Virus record (IMG/VR): IMGVR_UViG_3300010153_000023
Coordinates: 1-39,497 of that record
Source of the DNA: a virus
Reading direction: 5' to 3' (one strand)
DNA length: 39,497 bases
The translations under genes were made by a program, and so were the position numbers. Of the stretch, positions 20,989-30,320 are shown one piece after another. Position 1 is the first letter of the stretch, and each line of letters starts with the position of its first letter. The notes under the pieces were generated by a model. The model ran no database searches. It was not told the DNA's origin and worked only from the letters and a program-made list of their open reading frames with translations.

Positions 20989-21226
20989 AAACTATAAGAG
21001 TGAATACAAAAACTACCAAGGTAAACCTGCACAGATAAAGAAACGTGCATCTCGCAACACTGCAAGAGCTAAAATGGTAGCTGGTGGTGTAGCTAAGAAG
21101 AATGACGGCAGAGATGTAGCTCATAAAAACAATAACCCACTAAACAATAGCCGTAAGAACCTTAAGATGTCTACTAAAGCATCAAATAGGTCTTTTCCTA
21201 GAACAAAAACAGCTAAAAGAAGATAA
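20981..21226 (+). CDS. HNH-like small basic protein
   Basis: An 81-aa protein, MNRNYKSEYKNYQGKPAQIK at the start. The section GRDVAHKNNNPLNNSRKNLK resembles the HNH core DVDHIDGNPLNNSPSNL, with NPLNN and the N-terminal KKRASRNTARAKMV helix well kept, but the usual DH is AH, so catalytic activity is uncertain. HNH proteins next to terminase often help packaging cuts. It overlaps the small terminase gene by 8 bases. Confidence 0.72.
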   Translation: MNRNYKSEYKNYQGKPAQIKKRASRNTARAKMVAGGVAKKNDGRDVAHKNNNPLNNSRKNLKMSTKASNRSFPRTKTAKRR

Positions 21227-21241
21227 ATACAGTACTATACT

Positions 21242-21661
21242 ATGCGTACAAGATATACAGGGTTAGGGTACTGGGAATTACCTAAACCTAATAAAGGTAA
21301 AGAGAAAGAATGGCACACTATAGCGCGTGTAAGTCGTACCATACCTTTCGGTTACACAATAGATGAAGCTAACGATAAACTTTTACAACCTGTATTTATA
21401 GAACTAGAAGCATTAGAACTTGCTAAACGACATTTAAAGCAGTATGCTTACAAAGATGTAGCTATTTGGTTAACTAAACAAACTAATCGTTATATTTCTG
21501 GTGAAGGTTTAAGAAAGCGAATAAAAGTTGAGCAAAAACGTAAGAGATCAGCTAAAATTAAACGCGAACTTGCCAGAAGGCTCAAAGAAACGCTTGAAGA
21601 AATCCAAAAACTCGAAGAAAAAGGTATCGGCAGCTACTCCTACAGAGAAGAAACAGCCTAA
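21242..21661 (+). CDS. Helix-turn-helix protein before the large terminase
   Basis: A 139-aa protein. The middle AYKDVAIWLTKQTNRYISGE, then GLRKRIKVEQ, has the form of a resolvase-like helix-turn-helix, followed by a long basic and acidic helix (KRELARRLKETLEEIQKLEE). It is a common neighbour of marine phage terminases and may act in packaging or regulation. Its last 134 bases overlap the apparent large terminase frame. Confidence 0.75.
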   Translation: MRTRYTGLGYWELPKPNKGKEKEWHTIARVSRTIPFGYTIDEANDKLLQPVFIELEALELAKRHLKQYAYKDVAIWLTKQTNRYISGEGLRKRIKVEQKRKRSAKIKRELARRLKETLEEIQKLEEKGIGSYSYREETA

Positions 21662-23105
21662 AACAGTAGCAGCTACGCCTATACCATCAGAAATACCTGT
21701 AGAAGAGCTACAAAACGTAGTGTTTTCTCCTAACGCAGGACCACAAACAGATTTCTTATCTTCTTCAGAGCGAGAAGTACTATTTGGGGGCGCAGCAGGT
21801 GGTGGAAAAAGTTTTGCGATGCTTGCTGACCCCTTACACGGCTTAAATAACCCTAATTTTAGTGGTTTATTAGTCCGACACACGACAGAGGAACTACGTG
21901 AGCTTATACAGAAAAGCCAAGAGCTATATCCTAAAGCAATACCAGGAATTAAGTGGTCTGAACGAAAAAGCCAATGGATTTCCCCTAGAGGTGGTAGACT
22001 CTGGATGTCTTACCTCGATAAAGACATGGATGTCATGCGTTATCAAGGTCAGGCTTTCAATTGGATTGGTTTTGACGAACTTACACAATGGAGTACTCCT
22101 TACGCTTGGAATTATATGAGATCAAGACTCAGGAGCGCACACTCTGACGAGTTAGGTTTGTATATGAGAGCAACTACCAACCCAGGAGGTGCAGGACATC
22201 AGTGGGTTAAGAAGATGTTTATCGACCCTAGTCCAGCTAAAGATCCTTTCTGGGCTACAAACATAGAGTCAGGCGATACATTAATATACCCTAAAGGTCA
22301 CAGCCGCGAAGGACAGCCTTTATTTAAACGTAGGTTTATACCTGCTAGTTTGTTTGATAATCCTTACTTGTCAGAGGGTGGTGACTACGAAGCGATGCTT
22401 CTATCTCTACCTGAACATCAACGTAAGCAACTACTAGAAGGTAACTGGGATGTAAACGAAGGTGCAGCATTCCCTGAGTTTAACCGTAACATACACGTAG
22501 TAGATCCGTACACTATACCTAAGAGTTGGACTAGATTTAGAGCGTGTGACTACGGATACGGTAGCTGGACTGGTGTAGTATGGATAGCTGTAACTCCAGC
22601 AGAACAGTTAGTAGTATACAGAGAAATGTATGTTACTAAAGTTACAGCTACAGATTTAGCTGACATGATACTTGACGTAGAACAAGAAGATGGTACAATT
22701 AGATATGGTGTGTTAGACTCTTCACTGTGGCACAACAGAGGCGACACAGGACCTAGTTTAGCTGAACAGATGAACATGAAGGGTTGCAGATGGCGACCAT
22801 CCGACAGAAGTAAAGGCTCTCGTGTATCAGGTAAAAACGAAATACATAGAAGGCTACAGGTAGACGAGTTTACAGAAGAACCAAGGTTAGTGTTTTTTTC
22901 TAGTTGTACTAATACAATAGCGCAAGTACCTAGTTTACCTTTAGACAAACGTAATCCTGAAGATGTAGATACACACGCAGAAGACCACTTATACGATGCC
23001 TTACGATATGGTGTTATGACAAGACCAAGAAGTTCATTATGGGATTTTAATCCTGCTACACAACGCTCTGGCTTTCAAGCGTCAGATACAACATTTGGAT
23101 ATTAA
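21528..23105 (+). CDS. terL: Terminase large subunit
   Basis: The packaging motor and headful nuclease. Walker A is FGGAAGGGKSF (K94), Walker B is WIGFDEL (D183, E184), and the RNase H-like nuclease begins at RACDYGYG (D341) with further acidic residues in YGVLDSS and DTHAEDHLYDALRYG. It moves DNA into the capsid through the portal. The extreme N-terminus is unclear: only TTG starts (21528, then others) precede the conserved part, and the frame overlaps the upstream gene by 134 bases. The true start may be further in, near 21660-21720. Confidence 0.93.
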   Translation: MSKNVRDQLKLNANLPEGSKKRLKKSKNSKKKVSAATPTEKKQPKTVAATPIPSEIPVEELQNVVFSPNAGPQTDFLSSSEREVLFGGAAGGGKSFAMLADPLHGLNNPNFSGLLVRHTTEELRELIQKSQELYPKAIPGIKWSERKSQWISPRGGRLWMSYLDKDMDVMRYQGQAFNWIGFDELTQWSTPYAWNYMRSRLRSAHSDELGLYMRATTNPGGAGHQWVKKMFIDPSPAKDPFWATNIESGDTLIYPKGHSREGQPLFKRRFIPASLFDNPYLSEGGDYEAMLLSLPEHQRKQLLEGNWDVNEGAAFPEFNRNIHVVDPYTIPKSWTRFRACDYGYGSWTGVVWIAVTPAEQLVVYREMYVTKVTATDLADMILDVEQEDGTIRYGVLDSSLWHNRGDTGPSLAEQMNMKGCRWRPSDRSKGSRVSGKNEIHRRLQVDEFTEEPRLVFFSSCTNTIAQVPSLPLDKRNPEDVDTHAEDHLYDALRYGVMTRPRSSLWDFNPATQRSGFQASDTTFGY

Positions 23106-23108
23106 CAT

Positions 23109-25256
23109 ATGGCTGAAGATGATCTAGAATACAACATTGAATCTGACGAGTCTTCCTTTATAGATGACGCTAAAAAAACGGAAGATAATGTAGACCCGTC
23201 AGTAGGTAGAATAGCTAATTTTGTTGAGGGTAAGTTTAGTAAAGCAGAAGACGCTAGACAAAATGATGAGACACGTTGGTTACAAGCTTACAGAAACTAC
23301 AGAGGTTTGTATGGCCCTGATGTACAGTTTACTGACACAGAACGTTCTCGTGTATTCGTTAAAGTAACTAAAACTAAAACACTTGCAGCATACGGGCAAG
23401 TCATTGACGTGTTGTTCGGTAATAATAAATTTCCTCTTAGTGTAGACCCTACTACCTTACCTGAAGGTGTAGCTGATACAGTGCATTTTGATGCAGATCC
23501 TAAAGCAGAACAAGGCATAGAGGAGATAAAAGAAGCATTTAATAGACCTACTTTCTCGCCTGATAATACACTAGAACCAGGTGACACAATTAATTCTATT
23601 AAAGACAGATTAGGTGCATTACAAAATAAGTTAGAACCCGTAGAAGAAAAACTTGTTGAAGGTCCAGGTACTACACCTACAAGTATTACTTTTCATCCTG
23701 CGTTAGTTGCAGCTAAGAAAATGCAGAAAAAAATACACGACCAGCTAGAAGAGTCTGGTGCTAACAAACAATTAAGGTTAGCAGCATTTGAGTTAGCTCT
23801 ATTTGGTACGGGTATAATGAAAGGTCCGTTTGCTGTATCTAAAGAATACGCTAACTGGGATGAAGGTGGTGAATATAATCCTACAATTAAAACTGTACCT
23901 TCAACTAGCAACGTATCTATATGGAACTTCTACCCTGATCCTGATGCAGCTAACATGGATGAAGCTGAATATGTAGTAGAACGACATAAGATGTCTCGAT
24001 CACAGATGAGAGCATTAAAAGATAGACCCTTCTTCCGTAAAAACGCTATAGATATGTCTTTAAACATGGGTGAGTCCTACACTAAAAAGTGGTGGGAACA
24101 AACTATGGAAGAAGCAGAACACGGCTCACAAGCTGAACGCTACGAAGTACTAGAGTTCTGGGGTTTTGTAGATAGAGAGATATTAGAAGAACACGAAATA
24201 GATATACCTAAAGAGCTAAAAGACGCAGAGCAACTAAACGTAAACATATGGATATGTAACAACGAAGTACTGCGTTTAGTTATGAACCCATTCAAGCCTT
24301 CCTATATTCCGTACTACGCTGTGCCGTATGAAGTATCACCTTATAGTTTCTTCGGTGTAGGCATAGCTGAAAACATGGATGACACACAGACCTTGATGAA
24401 TGGCTTCATGCGTATGGCTATTGATAATGCTGCGTTGTCAGGTAACTTAATTATAGAAGTAGACGAGACTAACTTAGTACCTGGGCAAGACCTAAGTGTG
24501 TATCCAGGAAAGACGTTTCGTAGGCAAGGTGGTGCGCCAGGACAAGCCATCTTCGGCACTAAGTTCCCTAATGTAGCCCAAGAAAATATGCAACTATTTG
24601 ATAAAGCAAGGGTGTTAGCCGATGAAAGTACAGGGTTCCCGTCTTTCGCGCATGGGCAAACAGGTGTCTCTGGAGTGGGGAGAACTGCTTCTGGGATTTC
24701 TATGCTTATGTCTGCAGCTAATGGTTCTATACGAACTGTTATAAAGAACGTAGATGACTACTTGATTAACCCATTAGGTAAAGCATTCTTTAACTTTAAT
24801 ATGCAGTTTGATTATGATCCAGAAATAAAGGGTGACTTAGACGTTAAAGCGCAAGGTACTGAATCATTGATGGCTAACGAAGTACGTAGTCAACGATTGA
24901 TGCAGTTCTTACAGGTAGCACAGAACCCGATACTAGCTCCTTTCGCTAAGATGGATTACATTATACGTGAAATAGCTGTTAGTATGGACTTAGATCCAGA
25001 TAAAGTAACTAACTCTTTACAAGACGCAGCTATACAAGCTGAAATACTTAAAGGCTTTCAAGCACCTCCAGAACCTGCTGGAGTACCTCCTCAAGCAGGA
25101 GTACCTCCTACTCCTAATCCTGCTGGTGGAAGCGCACCTGCTGCAGGTCCTGCTCCTCAAGCTACTACTGATATGACAGGCGGTGGAGGTTCTAATATAG
25201 GAATAGGAAGTGCAGCAGCACCAGGTGAACAAGGCTTTAGTGGGAACGTACAATAA
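23109..25256 (+). CDS. Portal protein
   Basis: A 715-aa protein placed directly after the large terminase. It shows the long podovirus portal layout: a polar N-terminus, a wing and stem region with YPDPDAANMDEAEYVVERHK and PYEVSPYSFFGVGIAENMDD (typical of P22-like and marine podovirus portals), and a Pro/Gly/Ala-rich flexible tail after about residue 660. It forms the dodecameric DNA gate at one capsid vertex and docks the terminase. Its stop shares a base with the next start. Confidence 0.88.
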   Translation: MAEDDLEYNIESDESSFIDDAKKTEDNVDPSVGRIANFVEGKFSKAEDARQNDETRWLQAYRNYRGLYGPDVQFTDTERSRVFVKVTKTKTLAAYGQVIDVLFGNNKFPLSVDPTTLPEGVADTVHFDADPKAEQGIEEIKEAFNRPTFSPDNTLEPGDTINSIKDRLGALQNKLEPVEEKLVEGPGTTPTSITFHPALVAAKKMQKKIHDQLEESGANKQLRLAAFELALFGTGIMKGPFAVSKEYANWDEGGEYNPTIKTVPSTSNVSIWNFYPDPDAANMDEAEYVVERHKMSRSQMRALKDRPFFRKNAIDMSLNMGESYTKKWWEQTMEEAEHGSQAERYEVLEFWGFVDREILEEHEIDIPKELKDAEQLNVNIWICNNEVLRLVMNPFKPSYIPYYAVPYEVSPYSFFGVGIAENMDDTQTLMNGFMRMAIDNAALSGNLIIEVDETNLVPGQDLSVYPGKTFRRQGGAPGQAIFGTKFPNVAQENMQLFDKARVLADESTGFPSFAHGQTGVSGVGRTASGISMLMSAANGSIRTVIKNVDDYLINPLGKAFFNFNMQFDYDPEIKGDLDVKAQGTESLMANEVRSQRLMQFLQVAQNPILAPFAKMDYIIREIAVSMDLDPDKVTNSLQDAAIQAEILKGFQAPPEPAGVPPQAGVPPTPNPAGGSAPAAGPAPQATTDMTGGGGSNIGIGSAAAPGEQGFSGNVQ

Positions 25257-27892
25257 TGGGTCAACTAGCTAGACAATTCGCTAATGGTTTTAGAGATATA
25301 CTATTAGGCGTTAAGGGTAAGGATATAGGTAAAAATGACTTAGATGCTCCTATTGATTTTGGAGAAGTTAATCCTTTATTTAAAACTACAGTTTCTTCAG
25401 AAGGAGAAGATAGACTTATTAAAGAAGGGCAGATACTAGATCCCTATACTGCTGAAGATAGAATGCGATATCCTATAGCTGAAGGTTTTCCTGTTAAAGA
25501 TGAATATAATTTTGACAGTAATTTTGAACCTAGGTTTTATAGTGGTTCTAAAAGTGAAATACAAACTAAAGAAGAAGTTTTTTCAGAAAGTACAGGAGAC
25601 ATTACTTACGACTTTCAGAGATTTGAACCCGAAGCAGATAATCCTTATTTTAAACCTGTTGTAAATAATCCTAGAACAGGACCAAGAGGAGATGATCTTA
25701 CTATACGTAGGTCTGAGACTGCCATCCCTGAATCTGCATCTACAGAGTTGATGCCTTTTTATAGTACTATAGAGTCTTCTTTACGTTCCTTAAATATAAA
25801 AAATACAGGAATGTTAGGTAAACAAATTAAACAAAAATTAAACAAAGTAAAAAATTATAACGAAGAAGAAGCAGCGTTTATAGGTTTTAACTTAGATGAC
25901 AACACTACATATACTAATAAAGACCTTAATAAATTATTAGAAGATAAAGGTATTATAGTTACAGCTAATATTAAAACTAAATCTGACACTTTAAACAGAT
26001 TAAAAAAAGAAAATGCTTCTGTTAATACTATTTATGATAAAGATAAGGATTGGTCGTATTCTCAAACACAACGACAAAACATTAAAAATGTTATAAATGA
26101 TGAAGACTTAGCACAAAAATATCCTGATAACCCTTCTGATAGTTTTGAATTATCTATAAATGTTAATCCTGTTTTTGTTAAGGGTAGCGATACGTATGAG
26201 GGAAGAGCTAATTTTATAGATAAAAATATAGGACTAACTCATTCTATAAATAAAGAAGCAGGTCCGACTTTAGCTCACGCTAGAGGAGATGTTTACACTA
26301 CACATGATGGTATTAAAGAAATTCTCATGTCAGAGTTTCAAACTGATGCTATGCGTGACTTAAAAGGTCCTAATGCATTAGGTTATAATAATAGACCTAA
26401 AAAACCTAACTACTCAGATGAATACTTTGAGAAAGAAGCTCATTCAGTTAGAGAAGGAGAGATACTTAGTGATGCTCTTATGCTATCTAATTTTAATAAA
26501 AGAAATAAAGCTGAAAGCGCACTAGACGCTTTAGATAGAAATTATGCTGAACAGTCAAGAAGAGGTAGAATAAGTCCTGAAGAACAAGCTGAACTTGACA
26601 CTCGAACTTCTTTTATGGTTAAGCAACCTTATTACGGAGAATACAGTGATTTAACACCGTCAGAGGTTTTGTTTTTAAGAAATGAAAGCCCTAAAGATGC
26701 AGTAAAAATAGAGTATTTATATCTGTCAGAACAAAATTGGATGAACGAGATAGGATTAAAAGGTCCATATGGAAACACAAGATCTGATAGAGGGTTTGAA
26801 TTAATTGATCAAGCAAATGATTCAATATCTGGACAATTTATGCTTGTGGATAAACCCGATCTTCGAGACGAACAATTAGATACTATAAATAATTTTTTAT
26901 ATAAGACCACTCCTAAGTTTGCAAAAGATATTAAATACAAGGATGGATCTATTTTTGCATATAAAGGTGATGCAGTTTCAACAAAACAATTAGACAAAAT
27001 AGTAGATGAAGAACTTACTAAAAACATTGAGATTTCTTTCTTTGAATTTGATAAAAATACTTCGTTTAATATGAGTAAAGACTTTCCCTTTAAATATTTA
27101 CTTAAAGCTGCAGACCCTAAGTATAAACACACTAGAAAAATAAAAACTATTTCTTTAGAGCCTATAAAAGGACAAAAACAAGGACCGCTTGATAAAAGAC
27201 AACTATTAAAGAACGTTAAAGTAAAAAACCCTGGTTTTGTAGAAAGAAAATTACCTATACCTACAGGTAGATATTCTGCACCTGAAAGGTACTTAGAAAA
27301 ACTTCTACAATCTATAATTGTATATGCAAAACGAGAAGGCATAGACACTATACGTATTCCTGCACCTTTTGACATAGGTAAAGAAAGAGGGATAGATTTC
27401 TTAAAAGGTTCAGTTCTTAAAGATAACTATATAATAAGTATGGATAGAGCATTAAAAAATATAACTACAGAAGAACCTAAAATAAAAGTAAAACGTACAC
27501 AAAGAGAAAATCCCTATAAAGGAAGACGTGAAGACTGGGAAAATGATCAAGAAGTTGAAGTAGATTTTGCTGATATCCTTCTTGATGATGAAGGTCCTCT
27601 TGATGAAGATTTTATTCCTAATGTTGAAAATGCAGATGATCTTGCAGGAGCAGGTATCTTTCAAGATGCAGATAGAGAAACAGTAGATTTAGCTACTGGT
27701 AATGTAACTCGTATAGGTCAATATAAACCAGGACCAGAAGAAGAAATATGGGATGCTTCAAAACCTAGATTTAAAGAAATAATAACTATAGACATTAAAG
27801 GTTTAAAGTTAGATAATATAGAAGGTTTAAAAGGTAGGTACGCTAAGGGTGGTTTAGTTACAGCACCCAACAACGGATTAATGAGTAGGTAA
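25256..27892 (+). CDS. Large polyvalent-like protein between portal and head genes
   Basis: An 878-aa protein with no complete match I can name. Residues 341-365 (HARGDVYTTHDGIKEILMSE, then FQTDA) resemble the HxR...(E)E-x-Q-(S/T)-D core of large polyvalent protein domains; the key residues are H341, E360, Q362 and D364. A second block near residues 680-710 (YLEKLLQSIIVYAKREGIDT, then IRIPAP) fits the distal helix-strand part of the same domain. It ends in RYAKGGLVTAPNNGLM, a Gly tag also seen in neighbours. It may be an ejected or internal virion protein with enzymatic activity. Its codon use is more AT-rich than its neighbours, hinting at separate origin. Confidence 0.68.
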   Translation: MGQLARQFANGFRDILLGVKGKDIGKNDLDAPIDFGEVNPLFKTTVSSEGEDRLIKEGQILDPYTAEDRMRYPIAEGFPVKDEYNFDSNFEPRFYSGSKSEIQTKEEVFSESTGDITYDFQRFEPEADNPYFKPVVNNPRTGPRGDDLTIRRSETAIPESASTELMPFYSTIESSLRSLNIKNTGMLGKQIKQKLNKVKNYNEEEAAFIGFNLDDNTTYTNKDLNKLLEDKGIIVTANIKTKSDTLNRLKKENASVNTIYDKDKDWSYSQTQRQNIKNVINDEDLAQKYPDNPSDSFELSINVNPVFVKGSDTYEGRANFIDKNIGLTHSINKEAGPTLAHARGDVYTTHDGIKEILMSEFQTDAMRDLKGPNALGYNNRPKKPNYSDEYFEKEAHSVREGEILSDALMLSNFNKRNKAESALDALDRNYAEQSRRGRISPEEQAELDTRTSFMVKQPYYGEYSDLTPSEVLFLRNESPKDAVKIEYLYLSEQNWMNEIGLKGPYGNTRSDRGFELIDQANDSISGQFMLVDKPDLRDEQLDTINNFLYKTTPKFAKDIKYKDGSIFAYKGDAVSTKQLDKIVDEELTKNIEISFFEFDKNTSFNMSKDFPFKYLLKAADPKYKHTRKIKTISLEPIKGQKQGPLDKRQLLKNVKVKNPGFVERKLPIPTGRYSAPERYLEKLLQSIIVYAKREGIDTIRIPAPFDIGKERGIDFLKGSVLKDNYIISMDRALKNITTEEPKIKVKRTQRENPYKGRREDWENDQEVEVDFADILLDDEGPLDEDFIPNVENADDLAGAGIFQDADRETVDLATGNVTRIGQYKPGPEEEIWDASKPRFKEIITIDIKGLKLDNIEGLKGRYAKGGLVTAPNNGLMSR

Positions 27893-28113
27893 TGACAGGA
27901 AGTTATGTGGAACATATAATATCAATTAAAAAAATAACTAACGATAAAACCGTATGGGATGCTTTTTGTAAAGTATTAGATGAAAAAATAAATCAAGTAC
28001 ACGTTAAAATGGAGCAAGTGCAAGGTGAAGCAGATATCTATAGGTGTCAAGGTGAGGTAACAGCTTTACGTAAATTAAAATATTTAAGGGATGAGATAAA
28101 TGGCAGTAAATGA
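27892..28113 (+). CDS. Conserved small head-region protein, 73 aa
   Basis: MTGSYVEHIISIKKITNDKT, then WDAFCKVLDEKINQVHVKME and QGEADIYRCQGEVTALRKLK. An all-helical protein with a terminal helix, a common small gene between portal and scaffold in marine podoviruses. It shares a base with the upstream stop and overlaps the next gene by 14 bases. Function unknown. Confidence 0.7.
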   Translation: MTGSYVEHIISIKKITNDKTVWDAFCKVLDEKINQVHVKMEQVQGEADIYRCQGEVTALRKLKYLRDEINGSK

Positions 28114-29299
28114 TCAAATGGAGATGGCTCTATCTGAGTCAGGAAGACAAGACCCAGTAAGCGGTAATGATGTACCAATGGGATCTCTGCCAGAAGAAGT
28201 AAGAGATGATGTACCAGCTATGCTGAGTGAAGGAGAATATGTAGTACCTGCTGATGTATTACGATTCTACGGGTTAAAGTTTTTTGAAGATCTTAGAGAG
28301 AACGCTAAGATGGAAATAGCTAAAATGGCAGATGAAGGTCGCATAGGTGGAGAACCTGTTGCTGGACCTGGCCCTACTGCACCAACCCCAGATCAACCTA
28401 ATGGTTTAGATCTATCACCAGATGATATGCAGCAGTTAGAATCTGTGCTACAAGCTAGTGAGGGTGGTGCAGTAGGTTTTAACGTAGGTGGTCTAGAACA
28501 AGGTTTAGATCAAAGTGAGCAAGGCGGTGCAGTAACACAGAAGGCCTCTATGAATATGGAAGATGACGCTAAAACAGATCAACTAATAGATCGTATCATG
28601 GGTGCAGTGCAGAAGAATCCTTCCTTACAACAAAAGTTAGCCGATAAAGGTGTAGGATTTATGGAAGGTGGCGTAGTTCAAGGATACGCTCACGGAGGAG
28701 ATCACTCTAAAGATAATTATAGTGCTGATGATTGGTTATCTATGATGCAACAACAACAGCTAAACGAGGCTTTTAATCCTTATGCTTTCTTAACTCCAGG
28801 AACAGGAGGAGGCTACGGTAGTTCGTCTTTTAAAACAGCGGATACTATACAAAAAGGAGCTGCACCTACAGAAGCAGTAAAAAAGAAAATACCAAAAGAA
28901 CAACCCGATGGACCAGATGATGTTCCAATGACACCTACTTTTAGTAAAATGTCATTAGAGCAACAACAAGATTACATGAGTAAAGCTAATGATATGATTA
29001 ATTATACAGGTCCTTTTTCTTGGGCTGTTAATGCATTAGGAAGATTTAATAAACAACACGCTGATAAACATAATGAAAAAACAAAAGCATATCAACAAGC
29101 TACAATAGCTAAAGCAAAAGCAGACCCTGATAGTCAATATACAGGGGATGGCTATTCACTTGATGGCACTCCTGGTTATGGATCTGCTCAAGGTGCAGCA
29201 AACGCTGCAGCCGCAGGTATAGATGATGGTACGGAGGGTTCAGGTTTCACGGGGCCTATGAATAAAGGTGGTTTTATCTCACGCAGAAAGAAAACATAA
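28100..29299 (+). CDS. Conserved virion-region protein with DDVPAMLSEGEYV motif
   Basis: A 399-aa protein. Residues 33-66 (EVRDDVPAMLSEGEYVVPAD, then VLRFYGLKFFEDLRE) form a highly conserved segment of marine podovirus structural-region proteins. The rest is Gly/Pro/Gln-rich with repeated hydrophobic-glycine tags (SEGGAVGFNVGG, MEGGVVQGYAHGG) and ends MNKGGFISRRKKT. It is probably virion-associated; the exact role is not known. The expression unit seems to end here, since a promoter and hairpin follow. Confidence 0.72.
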   Translation: MAVNDQMEMALSESGRQDPVSGNDVPMGSLPEEVRDDVPAMLSEGEYVVPADVLRFYGLKFFEDLRENAKMEIAKMADEGRIGGEPVAGPGPTAPTPDQPNGLDLSPDDMQQLESVLQASEGGAVGFNVGGLEQGLDQSEQGGAVTQKASMNMEDDAKTDQLIDRIMGAVQKNPSLQQKLADKGVGFMEGGVVQGYAHGGDHSKDNYSADDWLSMMQQQQLNEAFNPYAFLTPGTGGGYGSSSFKTADTIQKGAAPTEAVKKKIPKEQPDGPDDVPMTPTFSKMSLEQQQDYMSKANDMINYTGPFSWAVNALGRFNKQHADKHNEKTKAYQQATIAKAKADPDSQYTGDGYSLDGTPGYGSAQGAANAAAAGIDDGTEGSGFTGPMNKGGFISRRKKT

Positions 29300-29301
29300 T
29301 A

Positions 29302-29330
29302 TTGACACAGTAATACAAATAAGGCAAAAT
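29302..29330 (+). promoter_or_regulatory. Probable promoter before the scaffold gene
   Basis: TTGACA, 17 bases, CAAAAT, directly after the stop of the 399-aa gene. The -35 is perfect and the -10 is fair. Transcription would start near 29337, just before a small hairpin. Confidence 0.5.
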
Positions 29331-29345
29331 AACAACTAGGCTACT

Positions 29346-29359
29346 CCGTAAAATTACGG
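29346..29359 (+). promoter_or_regulatory. Leader hairpin CCGTA-AAAT-TACGG
   Basis: A perfect 5-bp stem with a 4-base loop at the 5' end of the predicted scaffold mRNA. No U-tract follows, so it is not a classical terminator. It parallels the other promoter-then-hairpin leaders. Confidence 0.5.
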
Positions 29360-29387
29360 ACCCCATATAACAAAAGGAAATACAATT

Positions 29388-30266
29388 ATGCCAGAGCCAG
29401 AAGCAGTAGTAAAACCTAAAACAGCAGGTTTCGTAGATAGCAAACACAATAACGCTAATAAGAGACGCATCGAAGAAGAGCAAGCTGAATTAGATAAACT
29501 TACAGCAGCACCAGAAGAAGAAGCTTCTACAGAAGAACCCGTAGAAGAAAAAGTAGAAGTTAAAAAGGAAGAAAACCTTAGCCCAGAAGAAAAAACTTAC
29601 AAGAAAAGACACACAGATGCTCGTAAGTATATAAACGAACAAGACGCTAAGATAAAAGCTCTAGAAGAACGCCTCAATAACCCTGACCTAGCAGCAGATA
29701 TTAGACCACCTAAGTCAGACGAAGATATAGGTGCATGGGCAGAGAAGTACCCCGATGTAGCTGCAATAGTTGAAACTATAGCTGAAAAGAAAGCGCAAGA
29801 AAAGTTTAGTCAAGCAGAAGATAGACTACAACGTATAGACGAGATAAACGCTGAAGCTCAAAGAACTAAAGCTGAAAATGAAATACGTAAGTCTCATTCT
29901 GATTTTGATGAACTAAAAGACAGTGATGCGTTTCATGATTGGGCAGACGTACAACCTAAATGGGTTAAAGATGCCTTATACAAAAACTCAGACGATGCAA
30001 TGTCTGTAGTAAGAGTAATAGATTTGTATAAAGTAGATAACGGCATAGACACTAAAGGTAAAAAAGCATCAACTAAAGAAGCAGCGTCTGTAGTAGTACC
30101 TAAACGTAATTCAGCTAATCCTGATCAAGACTCATCTAAACCTAAGTACACAGAATCTATGGTTGACAAAATGTCTATGGAAGAATACGAAAAGCATCAG
30201 GATGCTATACTTCAAGCGTCTAGAGATAACCCTAACTTTTACGATATTACGGGAGCAGCCCGTTAA
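29388..30266 (+). CDS. Capsid scaffold protein
   Basis: A 292-aa acidic, Glu/Lys-rich helical protein directly before the major capsid gene, as expected for a scaffold. It has a disordered acidic N-terminal third (EEEASTEEPVEEKVEVKKEE), a coiled coil (YINEQDAKIKALEERLNNPD) and a helical end (MEEYEKHQDAILQASRDNPN). It guides capsid assembly and is then lost. A small GC stem, ACGGG-N5-CCCGT (30249-30263), overlaps the stop and is followed by an AT-rich stretch, possibly a weak terminator. Confidence 0.82.
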   Translation: MPEPEAVVKPKTAGFVDSKHNNANKRRIEEEQAELDKLTAAPEEEASTEEPVEEKVEVKKEENLSPEEKTYKKRHTDARKYINEQDAKIKALEERLNNPDLAADIRPPKSDEDIGAWAEKYPDVAAIVETIAEKKAQEKFSQAEDRLQRIDEINAEAQRTKAENEIRKSHSDFDELKDSDAFHDWADVQPKWVKDALYKNSDDAMSVVRVIDLYKVDNGIDTKGKKASTKEAASVVVPKRNSANPDQDSSKPKYTESMVDKMSMEEYEKHQDAILQASRDNPNFYDITGAAR

Positions 30267-30279
30267 ATTAATTTAGTTA

Positions 30280-30307
30280 TTGACATTGTGTTTTATTTGT
30301 ATATAAC
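30280..30307 (+). promoter_or_regulatory. Capsid gene promoter TTGACA-N16-TATAAC
   Basis: Perfect -35 and TATAAC -10 followed by TA, the same form as the central promoter at 16915. It sits 14 bases past the scaffold stop and gives the major capsid gene its own strong promoter, with an unusually long leader of roughly 225 bases. Confidence 0.7.
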
Positions 30308-30320
30308 TATACGAGATAAG

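Noticed and set aside
20981-21226. Calling the small basic protein an active homing HNH endonuclease
   Set aside because: The usual DH of the HNH core is AH here, and the gene sits stably in the packaging cluster with overlaps at its start, so I kept it only as HNH-like.
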